Shown here: positions 26,316-34,808 of the stretch, piece after piece
How the letters are laid out: each line of letters starts with the position of its first letter
Position numbering within the stretch: the stretch's first letter is position 1
Source of the DNA: BOG-908 sp964242115
GTDB lineage: Bacteria; Pseudomonadota; Alphaproteobacteria; Acetobacterales; Acetobacteraceae
Assembly (NCBI GenBank): GCA_964242115.1
Contig: CAXSZX010000001.1
Coordinates: 620,001-684,000, forward strand
Reading direction: 5' to 3'
Length of the DNA stretch: 64,000 bases
Program-made: the position numbers and the translations under genes
Notes under the pieces: model-generated
Told to the model about the DNA's origin: nothing
The model's input: only the letters and a program-made list of their open reading frames with translations
Databases searched by the model: none

Positions 26316-26631
26316 GCAAGGAAGCAGTTCTTTTTAAGTGTCCGTTTGCAAAATCGCTTGGCGGCCATCTGTCGCGATGTCTCTGCTTCGGTGCTTACAG
26401 CCATAAAGGCTCGGCCTGCCCGCTCAAGCAGGTGGCGCAGGCAAGCAGATCCGCTCCGACGCCCTAAAACCACAGCAGTTGACACACCAAGCTAATTTTG
26501 CAGACCGACACTGAAAGAAGAAACAAACGACTTTCGTTCTCCGAGTACGCGCTGGCCAAGAAGTCCGCGACAGCAGAGAAAAAAGTTTTGCTTCTTTTTT
26601 TCAAAAAAGAAGGCCTTGCTTACTTTCCTAT
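26316..26631. repeat. Family A structured repeat, copy 7, interrupted by a small element
   Basis: The left arm (GCAGTTCTTTTT) starts at the M13 stop and is cut at 26337. The rest resumes at 26513 with GAAAGAAGAAAC, a core with CGCGACAGC and an intact right arm of the CTTC/GAAG class. The interruption is annotated separately. Confidence 0.85.
26338..26512. mobile_element. MITE-like element or IS remnant inserted into a family A repeat
   Basis: 175 bp. The left end AGTGTCCGTTTGCAAAAT and the inverted right end AGTGTCGGTCTGCAAAAT differ at only two of 18 bases, and similarity continues into GCTTGG. The interior holds no full transposase. No clear target duplication is visible. It interrupts family A copy 7, so it arrived later. 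Confidence 0.65.
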
Positions 26632-27471
26632 GAGCGCGTTTAGGATCTCCCCCGAGCGCGTCAACGCCAGCGAGTAGTGCCCCTCGCCCTCAAGCAGCCG
26701 GATTTTCGCCGGCAAATCTGCATACGCGCTCAAAGTCGCAGGCGGCACCACGATGTCCGCCGAGCCGTGCCAGATGCCGACCGGAGCACGCATGCTGGCC
26801 AGGTTGAAGCCCCAGTCGCTCGCGTAGATGCGTGCGTCCGAAGCAGCGCCGGCCACGCCATGCCGCAGGCCTTCCGCCCAGGCGGCAATCAGGCCAGCTC
26901 GGCGTGCTTGTGACAGGCACGCGGCGTCGGCTGGGGTGCTCGCACCCTCCAGCACGCGATGCGGGTCGAACAGGCCGACGCGGATGCCTTGCCGGATGCA
27001 AGTCATCAAAGCGTAGGCCGATGTCGGGTGCAGCCCGAGCCACTGCAGGCGGCGCAGGCCTTGCCCGAGGGCAGCGTCGGGCGGGGCCGCGCCAGGTGTC
27101 AGCGGCGGCAGCGGGCTGATCAGCGCGGTGCCCGCCACCCGGTTCAGCAGGTGTGCGCAGGCGACGGCGTAGGGCGCGCCGCCGGAGACGCCGACGACGT
27201 AGAAGCGCTCCACGCCGAGGTGGTCGGCCAGGGCAGTGACATCCGCCGGCCAGTCGAGCAGGCGGCGGCGCGGCTGGGGTGAGGAGTACCCGTAACCGGG
27301 GCGGTCGATCGCGATCAGCCGCAGCTTGATGCCGTCCACCACGGCGGCTTCCAGGCGGGAGGCGGGCCAGCCGTGGAAGTAGAAGGCTGGCGGGGCCGAG
27401 GGATCGCCGGTGATGGCGTAGCTGAGGGTGCGGCCATCGGGCAGCAGGAGTTGGTCGTCGGGTGGGGGCAC
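26620..27471 (-). CDS. Alpha/beta hydrolase
   Basis: 283 residues from a GTG at 27471; codons further upstream fall in a family A repeat. Motifs: YFHGWPASRLEA (oxyanion), IDRPGYGYSSPQP, the nucleophile elbow GVSGGAPYA, the acid near WHGSADIVVPP and His in GEGHYSLAL. Substrate unknown; the sequence resembles the HGWPGSR-type hydrolases active on esters or epoxides. The stop (TAA within AAAGTAAGCAAGG) abuts family A copy 7. No signal peptide, so probably cytoplasmic. Confidence 0.82.
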   Translation of the reverse strand: MPPPDDQLLLPDGRTLSYAITGDPSAPPAFYFHGWPASRLEAAVVDGIKLRLIAIDRPGYGYSSPQPRRRLLDWPADVTALADHLGVERFYVVGVSGGAPYAVACAHLLNRVAGTALISPLPPLTPGAAPPDAALGQGLRRLQWLGLHPTSAYALMTCIRQGIRVGLFDPHRVLEGASTPADAACLSQARRAGLIAAWAEGLRHGVAGAASDARIYASDWGFNLASMRAPVGIWHGSADIVVPPATLSAYADLPAKIRLLEGEGHYSLALTRSGEILNALIGK

Positions 27472-27480
27472 GGCGAGGAA

Positions 27481-27645
27481 GTAAGCGGTTCTTTTTCGAA
27501 AAAAAGAACCAAAAACTTTCGTCGCCTGAGTGCGAGGCCCAGCAGAAGCGCACGGCCGCCGAAAGCCGAACGCAAGCTTCATCACGGCATGTCGAGAGAC
27601 ACCAAGTGTTTTTTGGTTCTTTTTTTCCAAGAAAGAACCGCTTGT
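27481..27645. repeat. Family A structured repeat, copy 8 (both ends GGTTC class)
   Basis: Left arm GGTTC-T5-CG-A7-GAACC and right arm GGTTC-T7-CC-AAGAAAGAACC. The core is longer and lacks CTGTCGCGG, so this is a divergent or composite copy. It sits nine bases upstream of the hydrolase start. Confidence 0.8.
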
Positions 27646-27797
27646 GCTGCCTCTACTAAGAATCGCCGAAACGACTTCCGGCGCTGCGTGACCTGCTCGG
27701 AGTGAGGTCGTTTCAGCCGAACGGGTGCACGGACCGGCAGTCAACCGGTCCGTGCGCCAAACTCGTTCCTGAGTGCGTCAGCAGGCTGGCTGACGCA
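27646..27797. other. Intergenic, no gene seen
   Basis: Short stretch with a possible hairpin formed by GGACCGGCAGT and CAACCGGTCC near 27732-27750, in the position of a terminator for the GH26-like gene on the minus strand. No coding signal. Confidence 0.35.
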
Positions 27798-29021
27798 TTA
27801 GTGCGCGACCAACGGCCCCAAGTAGAGGTTCCAGTTGTGTCGGGTATTCGGCTTGCCGTTCGACGTATAGGAGAACTGGTAGTTTCCGTCGTCATTGGTG
27901 TCCCAGATGCTGACGAACGACATGTTCAGGCCTCTGTTCTGTCCGCTGACGATCGTGTGGCCAAGCCAGTTGGCGAACGTAGCGTCGTCGGACACGTCGG
28001 CACCGGAGTCCGACGAACCGGAGCCGCACTCGGGGACTGCGAACGGCTTCTTGTGTTGTATGGCGAAGTTCATGACGCTGTCGAAGCTTTGGCTGTGGCC
28101 GTTGCTGCCGTCGAGCGACCATCTCGTGGCGGCCGGGTACGTCCAGTAGTGCCACCGATTGGTTGGTTGGGCCATGAAGGCTGCGAGCGAGTAGTCTTCG
28201 CCCCCGGTCACCCAGTCGTGGATCTGCACGCCGCTGCCGTCGTAGAACGGATACATGCCGGCGTAGATGTCGATCCCGATGATGTCGACGACGTCGTCGC
28301 CTGCGTAAAGGTTGTTGGTGGCTTCGGCGTTGCTGTAGTTGGTTGCACTTGGGTTCCAGACCACCTTTAGCGACACGCCGGCGGCGCTGGCCGTCTGGTG
28401 CATGACGGTTGCGATGCGCCGGAACGCAGCCACCCAGTCAGACTGCGTGTTGGAATCATCGCCGGCATAGTTCGGCTGATAGCTCAGGTTCATTTCCCAG
28501 CCGATGCGAAAGATCAGCGTCTTGAATCCCTGGGCGATCCAGGCGTTGACAACCTGCTGCACCACCCAGTCATACTGGCCGCTGGCGAACAGCTGGTATT
28601 GCTGGTCCGTGCTCGGCGAGCCTCCGGCGAGGGACTGCATCGGAAACCCCACCACGGGCACCATGTGTTTCGCCGAAGTCGAGACGCTGTTCGAATACGC
28701 CTGCCACGAGGCGTTGGACTGCCAGTCGCCGACCGGCTGCGTAAAGTCGGTGTAGACGTCGATCAGTGTAGGCGCCGCCCCGAGTGCGTTCTTGAAGCTG
28801 TTGAAATTGGCATCGACCGTGGCTTCAGCCGCGGCGTTCGAGCTGTTCGGGCCGCCAATGTACACGCCGAGTGCAAACGGTGCTGCAGCCACCGCCGACA
28901 CCGGCGTGAGAGCCAAACATGTCAGAAATGTTGCACTCGCCGCGAAGCCGCGCACTGCGCCCGTTCTGGCCGAGTTCGAAAATCGACAGTTCTCATCAAG
29001 GGAATTTGTGTCAAATCGCAT
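27798..29021 (-). CDS. Secreted GH26-like glycosidase
   Basis: About 407 residues from the ATG at 29021, which follows GAGAGG. A signal sequence is present (GFAASATFLTCLALTPVSAVAAA). The mature part resembles a family 26 glycoside hydrolase TIM barrel: FRIGWEMNLSYQPNY with a likely acid/base Glu (about 175), VWNPSATNY, DVVDIIGIDIYAG and PFAVPECGSGSS with a likely nucleophile Glu (about 330), then VSIWDTNDDG. GH26 members are mannanases or related endo-glycosidases. Acting on exopolysaccharide or plant mannan is possible; the sequence does not decide. No glycan-synthesis gene is adjacent here. Confidence 0.72.
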   Translation of the reverse strand: MRFDTNSLDENCRFSNSARTGAVRGFAASATFLTCLALTPVSAVAAAPFALGVYIGGPNSSNAAAEATVDANFNSFKNALGAAPTLIDVYTDFTQPVGDWQSNASWQAYSNSVSTSAKHMVPVVGFPMQSLAGGSPSTDQQYQLFASGQYDWVVQQVVNAWIAQGFKTLIFRIGWEMNLSYQPNYAGDDSNTQSDWVAAFRRIATVMHQTASAAGVSLKVVWNPSATNYSNAEATNNLYAGDDVVDIIGIDIYAGMYPFYDGSGVQIHDWVTGGEDYSLAAFMAQPTNRWHYWTYPAATRWSLDGSNGHSQSFDSVMNFAIQHKKPFAVPECGSGSSDSGADVSDDATFANWLGHTIVSGQNRGLNMSFVSIWDTNDDGNYQFSYTSNGKPNTRHNWNLYLGPLVAH

Positions 29022-29541
29022 ATAAAATAAACCTCTCGCGAGAAACCGGCCAAAAAAACCGGCTGCGTTGCCGCGATGTCTGTCTACACAGACGCGTGAG
29101 GCGATGCAACCACAGATCACGATTTAATACAGATTTCTGTGGATGTTCGTTCGGCGTTGTAAAACCTGAATCAAAACGAACACTGTTCAGTTGAGTGCCG
29201 AACTTGTTTTGTTTCCTGCTTGTGCTCACTATGCAATACGCCGAACGGCGCTGCCTTTACGCCGTCATCCATCGAGCTGGATGCGCGGCGAGATCCCCGA
29301 TAACGGGCAGTCCCCGAAGATGTCAGCCGTATGGAGATGGGCGATGGGCGTCCGCGCGTCAGCCGGACGCTACTCACCTAGCGTCGGTCTGTCGCCAACC
29401 ATGAACCGTTTCCATCAGCACGGGACTGGCGAAACATGCTGCTGGTCCGGCAATGGCGAGCCGCTCTGATGCAAACACCTTCGCCGCTACCTGTCCGACT
29501 GTGTAACAACGGCGGCCCTAGGTCCTGACCCTGTCGACGTT
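29022..29541. other. Intergenic region without recognisable gene
   Basis: About 520 bases. The first 200 are A/T-rich and probably hold the promoter of the GH26-like gene; TCTCGCGAGA and AACCGGCCA-x5-CCGG are short palindromes near 29035-29062. The rest has only short open frames with no family features. Confidence 0.45.
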
Positions 29542-29680
29542 CGGCAAGGAAAGCAAGACCTGCTTTTTTGAAAACCAGCAAAAAACTTTTGGTCCTGCTG
29601 TCGCGGAGTTTCCGCCAGCGTGCACTCAAGGAAGCAAAAGTTTTTGGTTCTCTTTTTCAAAACGAACTGCTTGCCTTGCC
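29542..29680. repeat. Family A structured repeat, copy 9
   Basis: Left arm CTGC class (partly worn), right arm GGTTC/GAAC class, CTGTCGCGG by the left arm. It precedes the DUF4142-like gene. Confidence 0.85.
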
Positions 29681-29926
29681 TTTCTCCATGCGACGTTTCG
29701 AGCCGTAGCCATCAGGGCAAAACATCGTTGCGGGAACAATGCAAAACGCATCGCTGCCGGCGTTTGAACGTCAAGCTCCGGCATCGATCAGGTTGCCCAC
29801 GCGATTGGAAGCGCAGGCTTGCTGTCTCCTTTCCGCAGGCTTCATGCGACCTTAGGAGATGCCTCGCGTTCTTACCCGCTCACAGGCCACGCCGTGGGCG
29901 CGCGCTGTGGCATCAGGGAGAGCGCA

Positions 29927-30467
29927 GTGGCGAGAACGACGCGAGACTGGATCATCGGCGCAGCAGCTTTGGCCACGCTGGCGACAGGGCCATCCCTGGC
30001 GAGCGCACAGATGCCGGCCACCAGCTTAAGCCCTGTCGACTACACGTTCATCGGCCTGACCTATCTGGGCAACCAGTTTCAGGTCGACAGCGGCAAGCTC
30101 GGCGAGACCCGCGCAGCGAATGCGGCGCTGAGGAGCTACGCCGCGCTGATGGACACTAGCCACGTCGCAGTCGAGAACCGCCTGGTTGCCCTGCTTCACA
30201 AACTGGGGGCAGTGCAGCCGCCGGCCAGCCTGCTGTCAGGCGCTTACAAAAGCCTCACCACCATGCTGGCGGCGGAGCACGGCGCAGAGTTCGATCGCGA
30301 TTACGTTCGCGGCCAGATCGACTATCAGAACGCAAAACGATGCGCTGTATCGATGGGAAATCGCGAACGGCGCTAACCCGGAACTCAAGGCTTACGCGCG
30401 CGAGACGCTGCCGAAGATCGACGACCACAAGGACAGGATCATGGCGATGTCGTCGCTTGGTGACTAG
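29927..30467 (+). pseudogene. DUF4142-like exported protein, frameshifted
   Basis: The start is a GTG with GGGAG upstream, followed by an export signal (IIGAAALATLATGPSLASAQ). The body (DYTFIGLTYLGNQFQVDSGKLG, NAALRSYAALMDTSH, AAEHGAEFDRDYVRGQ) matches DUF4142, a four-helix ferritin-like periplasmic family. At the AAAA run 30334-30337 the frame changes: the upstream frame ends soon after in KRCAVSM and NRERR, while the next frame continues the domain as NDALYRWEIANGANPELK and ETLPKIDDHKDRI to 30467. One A too many explains this. It is either a real mutation or a sequencing error; no programmed-shift signal is seen. Confidence 0.75.
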
Positions 30468-30499
30468 GACCGGCGTCTAGCACGCGCGTCTGCCGCAGC

Positions 30500-30647
30500 A
30501 GAAGCAAGGCCTTCTTTTTCGAGAAAAAGAAGCAAAAAGCTTTTGCTGCGGCTGTCGCGGACGGCTGAAACGACACGTCTCAGCAGCACGCACCTGCAGA
30601 GAGCAAAGATTTGGTTTTTTTTTCGAAAAAGAACCGCTTGCTTGCTT
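30500..30647. repeat. Family A structured repeat, copy 10
   Basis: Left arm CTTC-T3-CGAG-A5-GAAG, right arm GGTTT/GAACC, CTGTCGCGG by the left arm. It lies between convergent genes, and its right edge GCTTGCTTAC includes the stop of the threonine aldolase gene. Confidence 0.88.
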
Positions 30648-31701
30648 ACGCCGCCTGCCGCGCCGCCTGCGTCTCGCACAGGCCCAAAAACCGGCCCACC
30701 TCCGCCTCGGTGGTGGCAAAGCTGGTTACCAGGCGCACCACCGGCCGGCTCTCCCCCGCAACGTCGATCCACCGGTAGAACACCGCGCCGGCCGCCTGCA
30801 ACGCGTCGATCAGCTCGTCCGGCATCGCCACGAACAGCTCGTTGGCCTGCACCGGCGCCACCAGCCTCACGCCCGGCAGGCGCGAGAGGCCCGACGAGAG
30901 CGCCTGCGCCATGGCGTTGGCATGGCGCGCGTTGCGCATCCACAAATCCCCCTCCAGGTAGGCGACCATCTGGGCGGAGAGGAACCGCATCTTCGACCAG
31001 AGCTGGCCGGCGCGCTTGCGGCGCCGCTCGAAGCCCGCGGCCAGCGCAGGGTTGAAGAACACCACCGCTTCGGCCGCCAGCGCGCCGTTCTTGGTGGCGC
31101 CGAACGAGAGCACGTCCACCCCCGCCTTCCACGTCATCTCCGCCGGCGTGCAGCCGAGATGCGCCAGCGCGTTGCCGAAGCGGGCGCCGTCCATGTGCAG
31201 GTGCAGTCCGCGGCGCCGGCAGGCGCTGGCGATCTCGGCCACCTCCGCCTGGTCGTACACAGTGCCCCACTCGGTGGCCTGGGTGATGCTGACCGCCTCG
31301 GGCACCACGTGGTGCACGCCGCCGTCCACCGCGCGCGCCATTGCTCGCTCCACCTGCATGGCGGAGATGCGGCCGTCCGGCGCCGGCACGGTGATCAGCT
31401 TCGCGCCGCCCATGTAGAACTCCGGCGCGCCGCACTCGTCGGTGGCGATGTGCGCCTCGTCGTGGCAGATCACCGCCCCATAGGGACGCACCAGGGTGGC
31501 CAAGGCCAGCGCGTTGGCCGCCGTGCCGGTTGCCACCGGATAGACGGCCAGGTCGGTGTCGAAGACGTCGCGCATCATCGCGGACAGGCGCGTGGTGGTC
31601 GGGTCGGCGCCGTAGGAGGGCACCGCGCCGGTGTTGGCAGTGGTGAGCGCTGCCAGGATTTCCGGCGAGAGCGGGGCGGTGTTGTCGCTGGCAAAGTTCA
31701 T
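30646..31701 (-). CDS. ltaE: Low-specificity L-threonine aldolase
   Basis: 351 residues, a PLP enzyme cleaving L-threonine or allo-threonine to glycine and acetaldehyde. It has the family start (MNFASDNTAPLSPEILAAL), the Tyr-Gly-x-Asp of SYGADPTTTRL, LHMDGARFGNALA and the PLP lysine in LSFGATKNGALAAEAVV. The length matches the family. It starts 34 bases after the dapB stop on the same strand, so the two probably share a transcript. The stop overlaps the edge of a family A repeat. Confidence 0.9.
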   Translation of the reverse strand: MNFASDNTAPLSPEILAALTTANTGAVPSYGADPTTTRLSAMMRDVFDTDLAVYPVATGTAANALALATLVRPYGAVICHDEAHIATDECGAPEFYMGGAKLITVPAPDGRISAMQVERAMARAVDGGVHHVVPEAVSITQATEWGTVYDQAEVAEIASACRRRGLHLHMDGARFGNALAHLGCTPAEMTWKAGVDVLSFGATKNGALAAEAVVFFNPALAAGFERRRKRAGQLWSKMRFLSAQMVAYLEGDLWMRNARHANAMAQALSSGLSRLPGVRLVAPVQANELFVAMPDELIDALQAAGAVFYRWIDVAGESRPVVRLVTSFATTEAEVGRFLGLCETQAARQAA

Positions 31702-31735
31702 CGGGGAGCCTGCTTTCGAAAATGTCGGCCCAAGG

Positions 31736-32464
31736 TCAAAGGCCGAGGACGTCCTTCATGCCGTATAGCCCTGGCGCGCGGCCGGCCGTCCACAGCGCCG
31801 CGCGCACGGCGCCCTGGGCGAACACGCGCCGGTCCAGCGCCGCGTGGCCGATAGAGATATGCTCCGCCGCGCCGGCGAAAAGCAGGGTGTGCTCGCCAAC
31901 CACCTGGCCGCCGCGCAGGGCGGCAAACCCGATGGCGCCTGGCGGGCGCGGGCCGGTGTCGCCGTCGCGCGCGCGCACCGCGTGGCCGGCAAGGCTGACG
32001 CCGCGGCCGGCGGCCACCGCTTCGCCCAGCGCCAGCGCCGTGCCGGACGGGGCGTCGCGCTTGCCGCGGTGGTGCATCTCCAGGATCTCGGCGTCGTATT
32101 CCTCGGCGGGCAGGGCGGCGGCCAGGCGTTCGGCCAGCGCCAGCATCAGGGTCACGCCGGTGGAGAAGTTGGCCGCCCAGACGACGGGGATGTGGTGCGA
32201 CGCAGCGTGGATGGCCGCGTGTGCGTCCGGTGACAGGCCGGTGGTGCCCAGCACCCAGGCAGTCCCGGCGCCGGCCATTGCCCCGGCGTGGGCCAGCACG
32301 GTTTCGGGCGAGGTAAAGTCGACCATCACGTCGCTGACCCGGGCGAGCGCGGCGGCGTCTTCGCCACGTGTCAGGCCGCCGGACAGCGTGGCGCCGGCAC
32401 CGGGGATCTCGTCGGCAACCAGGCGGCCCATCCGGCCGGCGATGCCTGCTACACCTATCCGCAT
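31736..32464 (-). CDS. dapB: 4-hydroxy-tetrahydrodipicolinate reductase
   Basis: 242 residues from the ATG of MRIGVAGIAGRMG. It reduces the dihydrodipicolinate precursor with NAD(P)H in lysine and diaminopimelate synthesis. The nucleotide loop is GVAGIAGRMGRLV; VDFTSPETVLAH and VLGTTGLS follow, with the catalytic block EMHHRGKRDAPSGTALALGE (His-His and Lys). It ends in RAPGLYGMKDVLGL as is usual. Slightly short of the typical 250-270, but all motifs are present. A family A repeat lies upstream. Confidence 0.95.
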   Translation of the reverse strand: MRIGVAGIAGRMGRLVADEIPGAGATLSGGLTRGEDAAALARVSDVMVDFTSPETVLAHAGAMAGAGTAWVLGTTGLSPDAHAAIHAASHHIPVVWAANFSTGVTLMLALAERLAAALPAEEYDAEILEMHHRGKRDAPSGTALALGEAVAAGRGVSLAGHAVRARDGDTGPRPPGAIGFAALRGGQVVGEHTLLFAGAAEHISIGHAALDRRVFAQGAVRAALWTAGRAPGLYGMKDVLGL

Positions 32465-32521
32465 CAGGGATTGATAACGGAAGGCTCTGTCTTTTGGAAA
32501 AGGTGGCCGTCCGCAGGACAA

Positions 32522-32650
32522 GGCAAGCGGTTCTTTTTCGAGAAAAAGAACCGGAAAACTTTTGTTTCCCAGGGGGCGTGCTGCAGAAAACTCCGCGACA
32601 GCAGGACCAACGTTTTTTGCTGCTTTTTTGAAAAAGCCGGCCTTGCTTCC
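32522..32650. repeat. Family A structured repeat, copy 11
   Basis: Left arm GGTTC-T5-CGAG-A5-GAACC, right arm GCTGC class with a worn 3' strand, CGCGACAGC by the right arm. It lies between divergent genes, upstream of dapB. Confidence 0.88.
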
Positions 32651-32864
32651 TGGCCGGCCTGGATCATCGAGCGCGGGCTCCCGTGCTCGGCCCGCTCCGC
32701 GAGTGCCGGCGTGCTGCATACGCGCGTCAGAGGCGCCCGCCAGCCGTGCACGCCGTGTCGTAACAACAACGAAGTGCCTGTATCGCGTCCGCATCTCCCG
32801 CCAGGAAGGTTGATGCGTCACTTCTTGATAAAGCCGCGTGCACTTTCCTAATCTATCGGCAACA
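32651..32864. other. Intergenic upstream of MarR gene
   Basis: No gene seen. It probably holds the promoter of the regulator gene. No clear operator palindrome is visible by eye. Confidence 0.35.
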
Positions 32865-33410
32865 ATGAAACGCACGCGCGACCTGCTGACCAACATCGTC
32901 ATTCTCGCCCGGCTGATCCGGACGGAGGCGGACCGTCGTGCGCGCGCCCACGGCATGACGCGCGCACAGTGGACGCTGCTGATCCGCCTGGAGTCCCACC
33001 CCGGGCTGCTGCAAAAGGAGCTCGCCGAGATCCTCGAGGTGGAGCCGATCACGGTGGCCCGCCTGGTGGACCGCCTCGCGGCCCGCGGCATGGTCGAACG
33101 CCGCGCCGACCCCGGCGACCGCCGCTGCTGGCGGCTGCACCTGACGGAGGCCGCGCGCCCCTTGCTGGGTGAAATCGACGTCCAGCTGAGCGACATGGCG
33201 CAGTCGCTTTGCGCGGACATGGGCGCTGACAATTTCGCCACCACGGCCGCCTGCCTGGCGCGCATGCGCCTGCGTGCCCAGGAGCAGCGCGCCGCCTCCG
33301 GCGACCCGGTCCCCAACGACGCGCCTCCTTGCGACACGCCCCCTGTTGATGCGCCCCCTGTTGATGCGCCCCCTGTTGATGCGCCGGTCTGCGAGGAGGC
33401 CTCAGCCTGA
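32865..33410 (+). CDS. MarR family transcriptional regulator
   Basis: About 181 residues from the ATG at 32865; a GTG at 32838 is an alternative. The winged helix is intact: MTRAQWTLLIRLESHPGL, LQKELAEILEVEPITVARLV (recognition helix) and LAARGMVERRADPGDRRCWR (wing). Members act as dimers, usually repressing a neighbouring gene until a small aromatic ligand binds. The C-terminal tail is odd: PPVDA occurs three times from a 15-base tandem repeat (33345-33390). The 94-residue gene downstream may be its target or a partner. Confidence 0.88.
   Translation: MKRTRDLLTNIVILARLIRTEADRRARAHGMTRAQWTLLIRLESHPGLLQKELAEILEVEPITVARLVDRLAARGMVERRADPGDRRCWRLHLTEAARPLLGEIDVQLSDMAQSLCADMGADNFATTAACLARMRLRAQEQRAASGDPVPNDAPPCDTPPVDAPPVDAPPVDAPVCEEASA
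33340..33392 (+). repeat. 15-bp tandem repeat in the MarR gene
   Basis: GTTGATGCGCCCCCT occurs three times in a row, with a diverged unit upstream. It encodes the repeated PPVDA tail of the MarR protein. Being a multiple of three it keeps the frame, so copy number may vary between strains. Confidence 0.8.
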
Positions 33411-33468
33411 TCCGCTCGACGCGCATGGCAAGCCAGGACAACGCCTCCCCAGCGGGTGCGCAGACATC

Positions 33469-33753
33469 ATGACGGACATCATACGCCTGCCCGCCACGCG
33501 CGAGGACACGCTCTGGGCGGTCGTCGCCTCGCTGGGCAAGACCGAGCGCATCGCCGACATCTATCCTAACCGCACCGCCGCCCTGGCCGATCGGACGTGG
33601 CGAGAGCAGCAGGTGAGTGCCTACGCCGCTTTTCTGCGCGGCAGCCGCCAGCCAGTGCCGCGCTACAGCGTGGCGCCGATCCGCCGGGCAGACCTTCCCA
33701 AGGCTTGGCAGCCGCTGCCGGCTTTGGGGTTCTTGCGTGGGCAGTTCATCTAG
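33469..33753 (+). CDS. Small conserved-looking protein of unknown function
   Basis: 94 residues from the ATG of MTDIIRLPATREDT. No signal peptide, no membrane segment and no motif I recognise. Features are charged helices (ERIADIYPNRTAALADRTWREQQ) and a C-terminal half rich in Arg and Pro (RYSVAPIRRADLPKAWQPLP). It follows the MarR gene by 58 bases on the same strand and may be co-transcribed. A worn family A repeat follows the stop. Confidence 0.6.
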   Translation: MTDIIRLPATREDTLWAVVASLGKTERIADIYPNRTAALADRTWREQQVSAYAAFLRGSRQPVPRYSVAPIRRADLPKAWQPLPALGFLRGQFI

Positions 33754-33770
33754 CGGCGGGGGCGCTTTTA

Positions 33771-33928
33771 GGCAGGAAGCAAGGCCTGCTTTGTTCAAAA
33801 AAGAGCAGCAAAAAACTTTTGGCCCGGCTGTCGTGGAATTTCCTGCAGCGCCCGGAGCGTAGGAACGCGCGTCGGAGGACCGCCGGGGCGACCTTTTCGA
33901 TCGGACACGCGACATAACCGCTTGCCTT
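33771..33928. repeat. Family A structured repeat, copy 12, degraded
   Basis: The left arm is of the CTGC/GCAG class, then CTGTCGTGG (one change). The right hairpin is lost; only the outer AACCGCTTGCCTT edge remains near 33916-33928. It looks like a decaying copy. Confidence 0.7.
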
Positions 33929-34006
33929 CTACCCCGGCCGGTCAAGATCTTGGGCAAACAGACCGCGCCCTGTTCGGCGCCCACGCGGCACAGAAGGACG
34001 CGCGAC

Positions 34007-34549
34007 ATGGCGTATCTTGGCGAAGCTCCCCTTGCTGACCCGTCCGTCGCCCAGAGCCCGGCCAGGCAGCGTGCAACGCTCGCTCCGGCGCCGGGCCGGC
34101 TATTGCTGCTTGCAGTCGTGATGGTCGGTGCGGTGACCGGCCTGGTGATCACCAACGAGGCGGCTGCGCACCTGGCGATCGGGCAGGCCGGCCCGGACCT
34201 CACCCGCCTTCTACGCGCGATGGCCGGCATGAAGGCGCTCGCAGCCGCCGGCCTGGTGGCTGCGGTGCTTTGGCGCTTGGCTGCGCCGGTGAGTTGGACG
34301 TGGCTGACAGGGTATGCGTTGGCATGCGGCGCCATCGCAGCCGGCCCCGGCCTGATCTGGGACATGGTGCACCTGAGGCTGGGCGCGCTGCTGCTGCATG
34401 GCGGGCTACTGGCGACGGTGTTGCTGCTGTGGCGCGATAGGGCCATGCACGTGCGGCTGGAACAGGCTGTCGCACGCCGACGGGCGGTGTTGAAGGCCCG
34501 GCCAGGGGGCTCTGCCTCCTGGACCCCCGCAAAGGAAAGTCGTCCTTAG
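34007..34549 (+). CDS. Small integral membrane protein, C-terminus supplied by family B repeat
   Basis: About 180 residues from the ATG that follows AGAAGGA. Four hydrophobic segments are visible: LLLLAVVMVGAVTGLVI, GLVAAVLWRLA, GYALACGAIAAGPGLIW and LLLHGGLLATVLLLW. It resembles DUF-type four-helix inner membrane proteins, but I cannot name the family. The last about 16 residues (ARPGGSASWTPAKESRP) and the stop are encoded by family B copy 2, so the native end was probably replaced. Confidence 0.65.
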   Translation: MAYLGEAPLADPSVAQSPARQRATLAPAPGRLLLLAVVMVGAVTGLVITNEAAAHLAIGQAGPDLTRLLRAMAGMKALAAAGLVAAVLWRLAAPVSWTWLTGYALACGAIAAGPGLIWDMVHLRLGALLLHGGLLATVLLLWRDRAMHVRLEQAVARRRAVLKARPGGSASWTPAKESRP

Positions 34550-34593
34550 AACCTGTTTGTTTAAGCGGTCTTCAGAGAGGAGCGCACGCGCTA
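34499..34593. repeat. Family B repeat, copy 2
   Basis: It matches the block at 24113-24205: CCAGGGGGCTCTGCCTCCTGG hairpin (one unpaired position), GGAAAGTCGTCC, then TCAGAGAGGAGCGCACGCG. It overlaps the end of the membrane protein gene and lies just upstream of the SRP RNA gene. Confidence 0.75.
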
Positions 34594-34663
34594 GCGTGCT
34601 TCGCACGACGCCCCTGGCCTTGCCTTCCCCTTGCACCCGCGCCCGCGTCGGCTGATATTCCCG

Positions 34664-34764
34664 CCGGGAGGTCAGCGGCGGACGGGCGCCCTGCCAACCC
34701 GGTCAGGTCCGGAAGGAAGCAGCCGCAGTGGGTCAACGCACGGGTCGTTTGTTGGCCTCCCACC
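34664..34764 (+). ncRNA. ffs: Signal recognition particle RNA (4.5S type)
   Basis: The universally conserved SRP domain IV signature GGTCAGGTCCGGAAGGAAGC is present at 34701-34720, including the GGAA tetraloop. The ends pair: GGGAGGTCAGC (34666-34676) with GTTGGCCTCCC (34751-34761), allowing G-U pairs. The size of about 100 nt fits the small bacterial type. Together with Ffh it directs nascent membrane proteins to the inner membrane. It lies 44 bases upstream of dnaX, the usual place in alphaproteobacteria. Confidence 0.92.
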
Positions 34765-34808
34765 CAAGACCAAGCCGCGTTGGCGGAGAGAGGGGCCTGC
34801 CAGCGCTC

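Noticed and set aside
27798..29021. GH26-like gene as part of the exopolysaccharide cluster
   Set aside because: It is more than 9 kb from the cluster, and neighbours are unrelated.
29022..29541. A small gene in the 520-base gap
   Set aside because: Only short frames without ribosome sites or family features.
31736..33337. A 533-residue minus-strand protein containing dapB
   Set aside because: Only the last 242 residues match DapB; the rest is antisense to the MarR gene and repeat.
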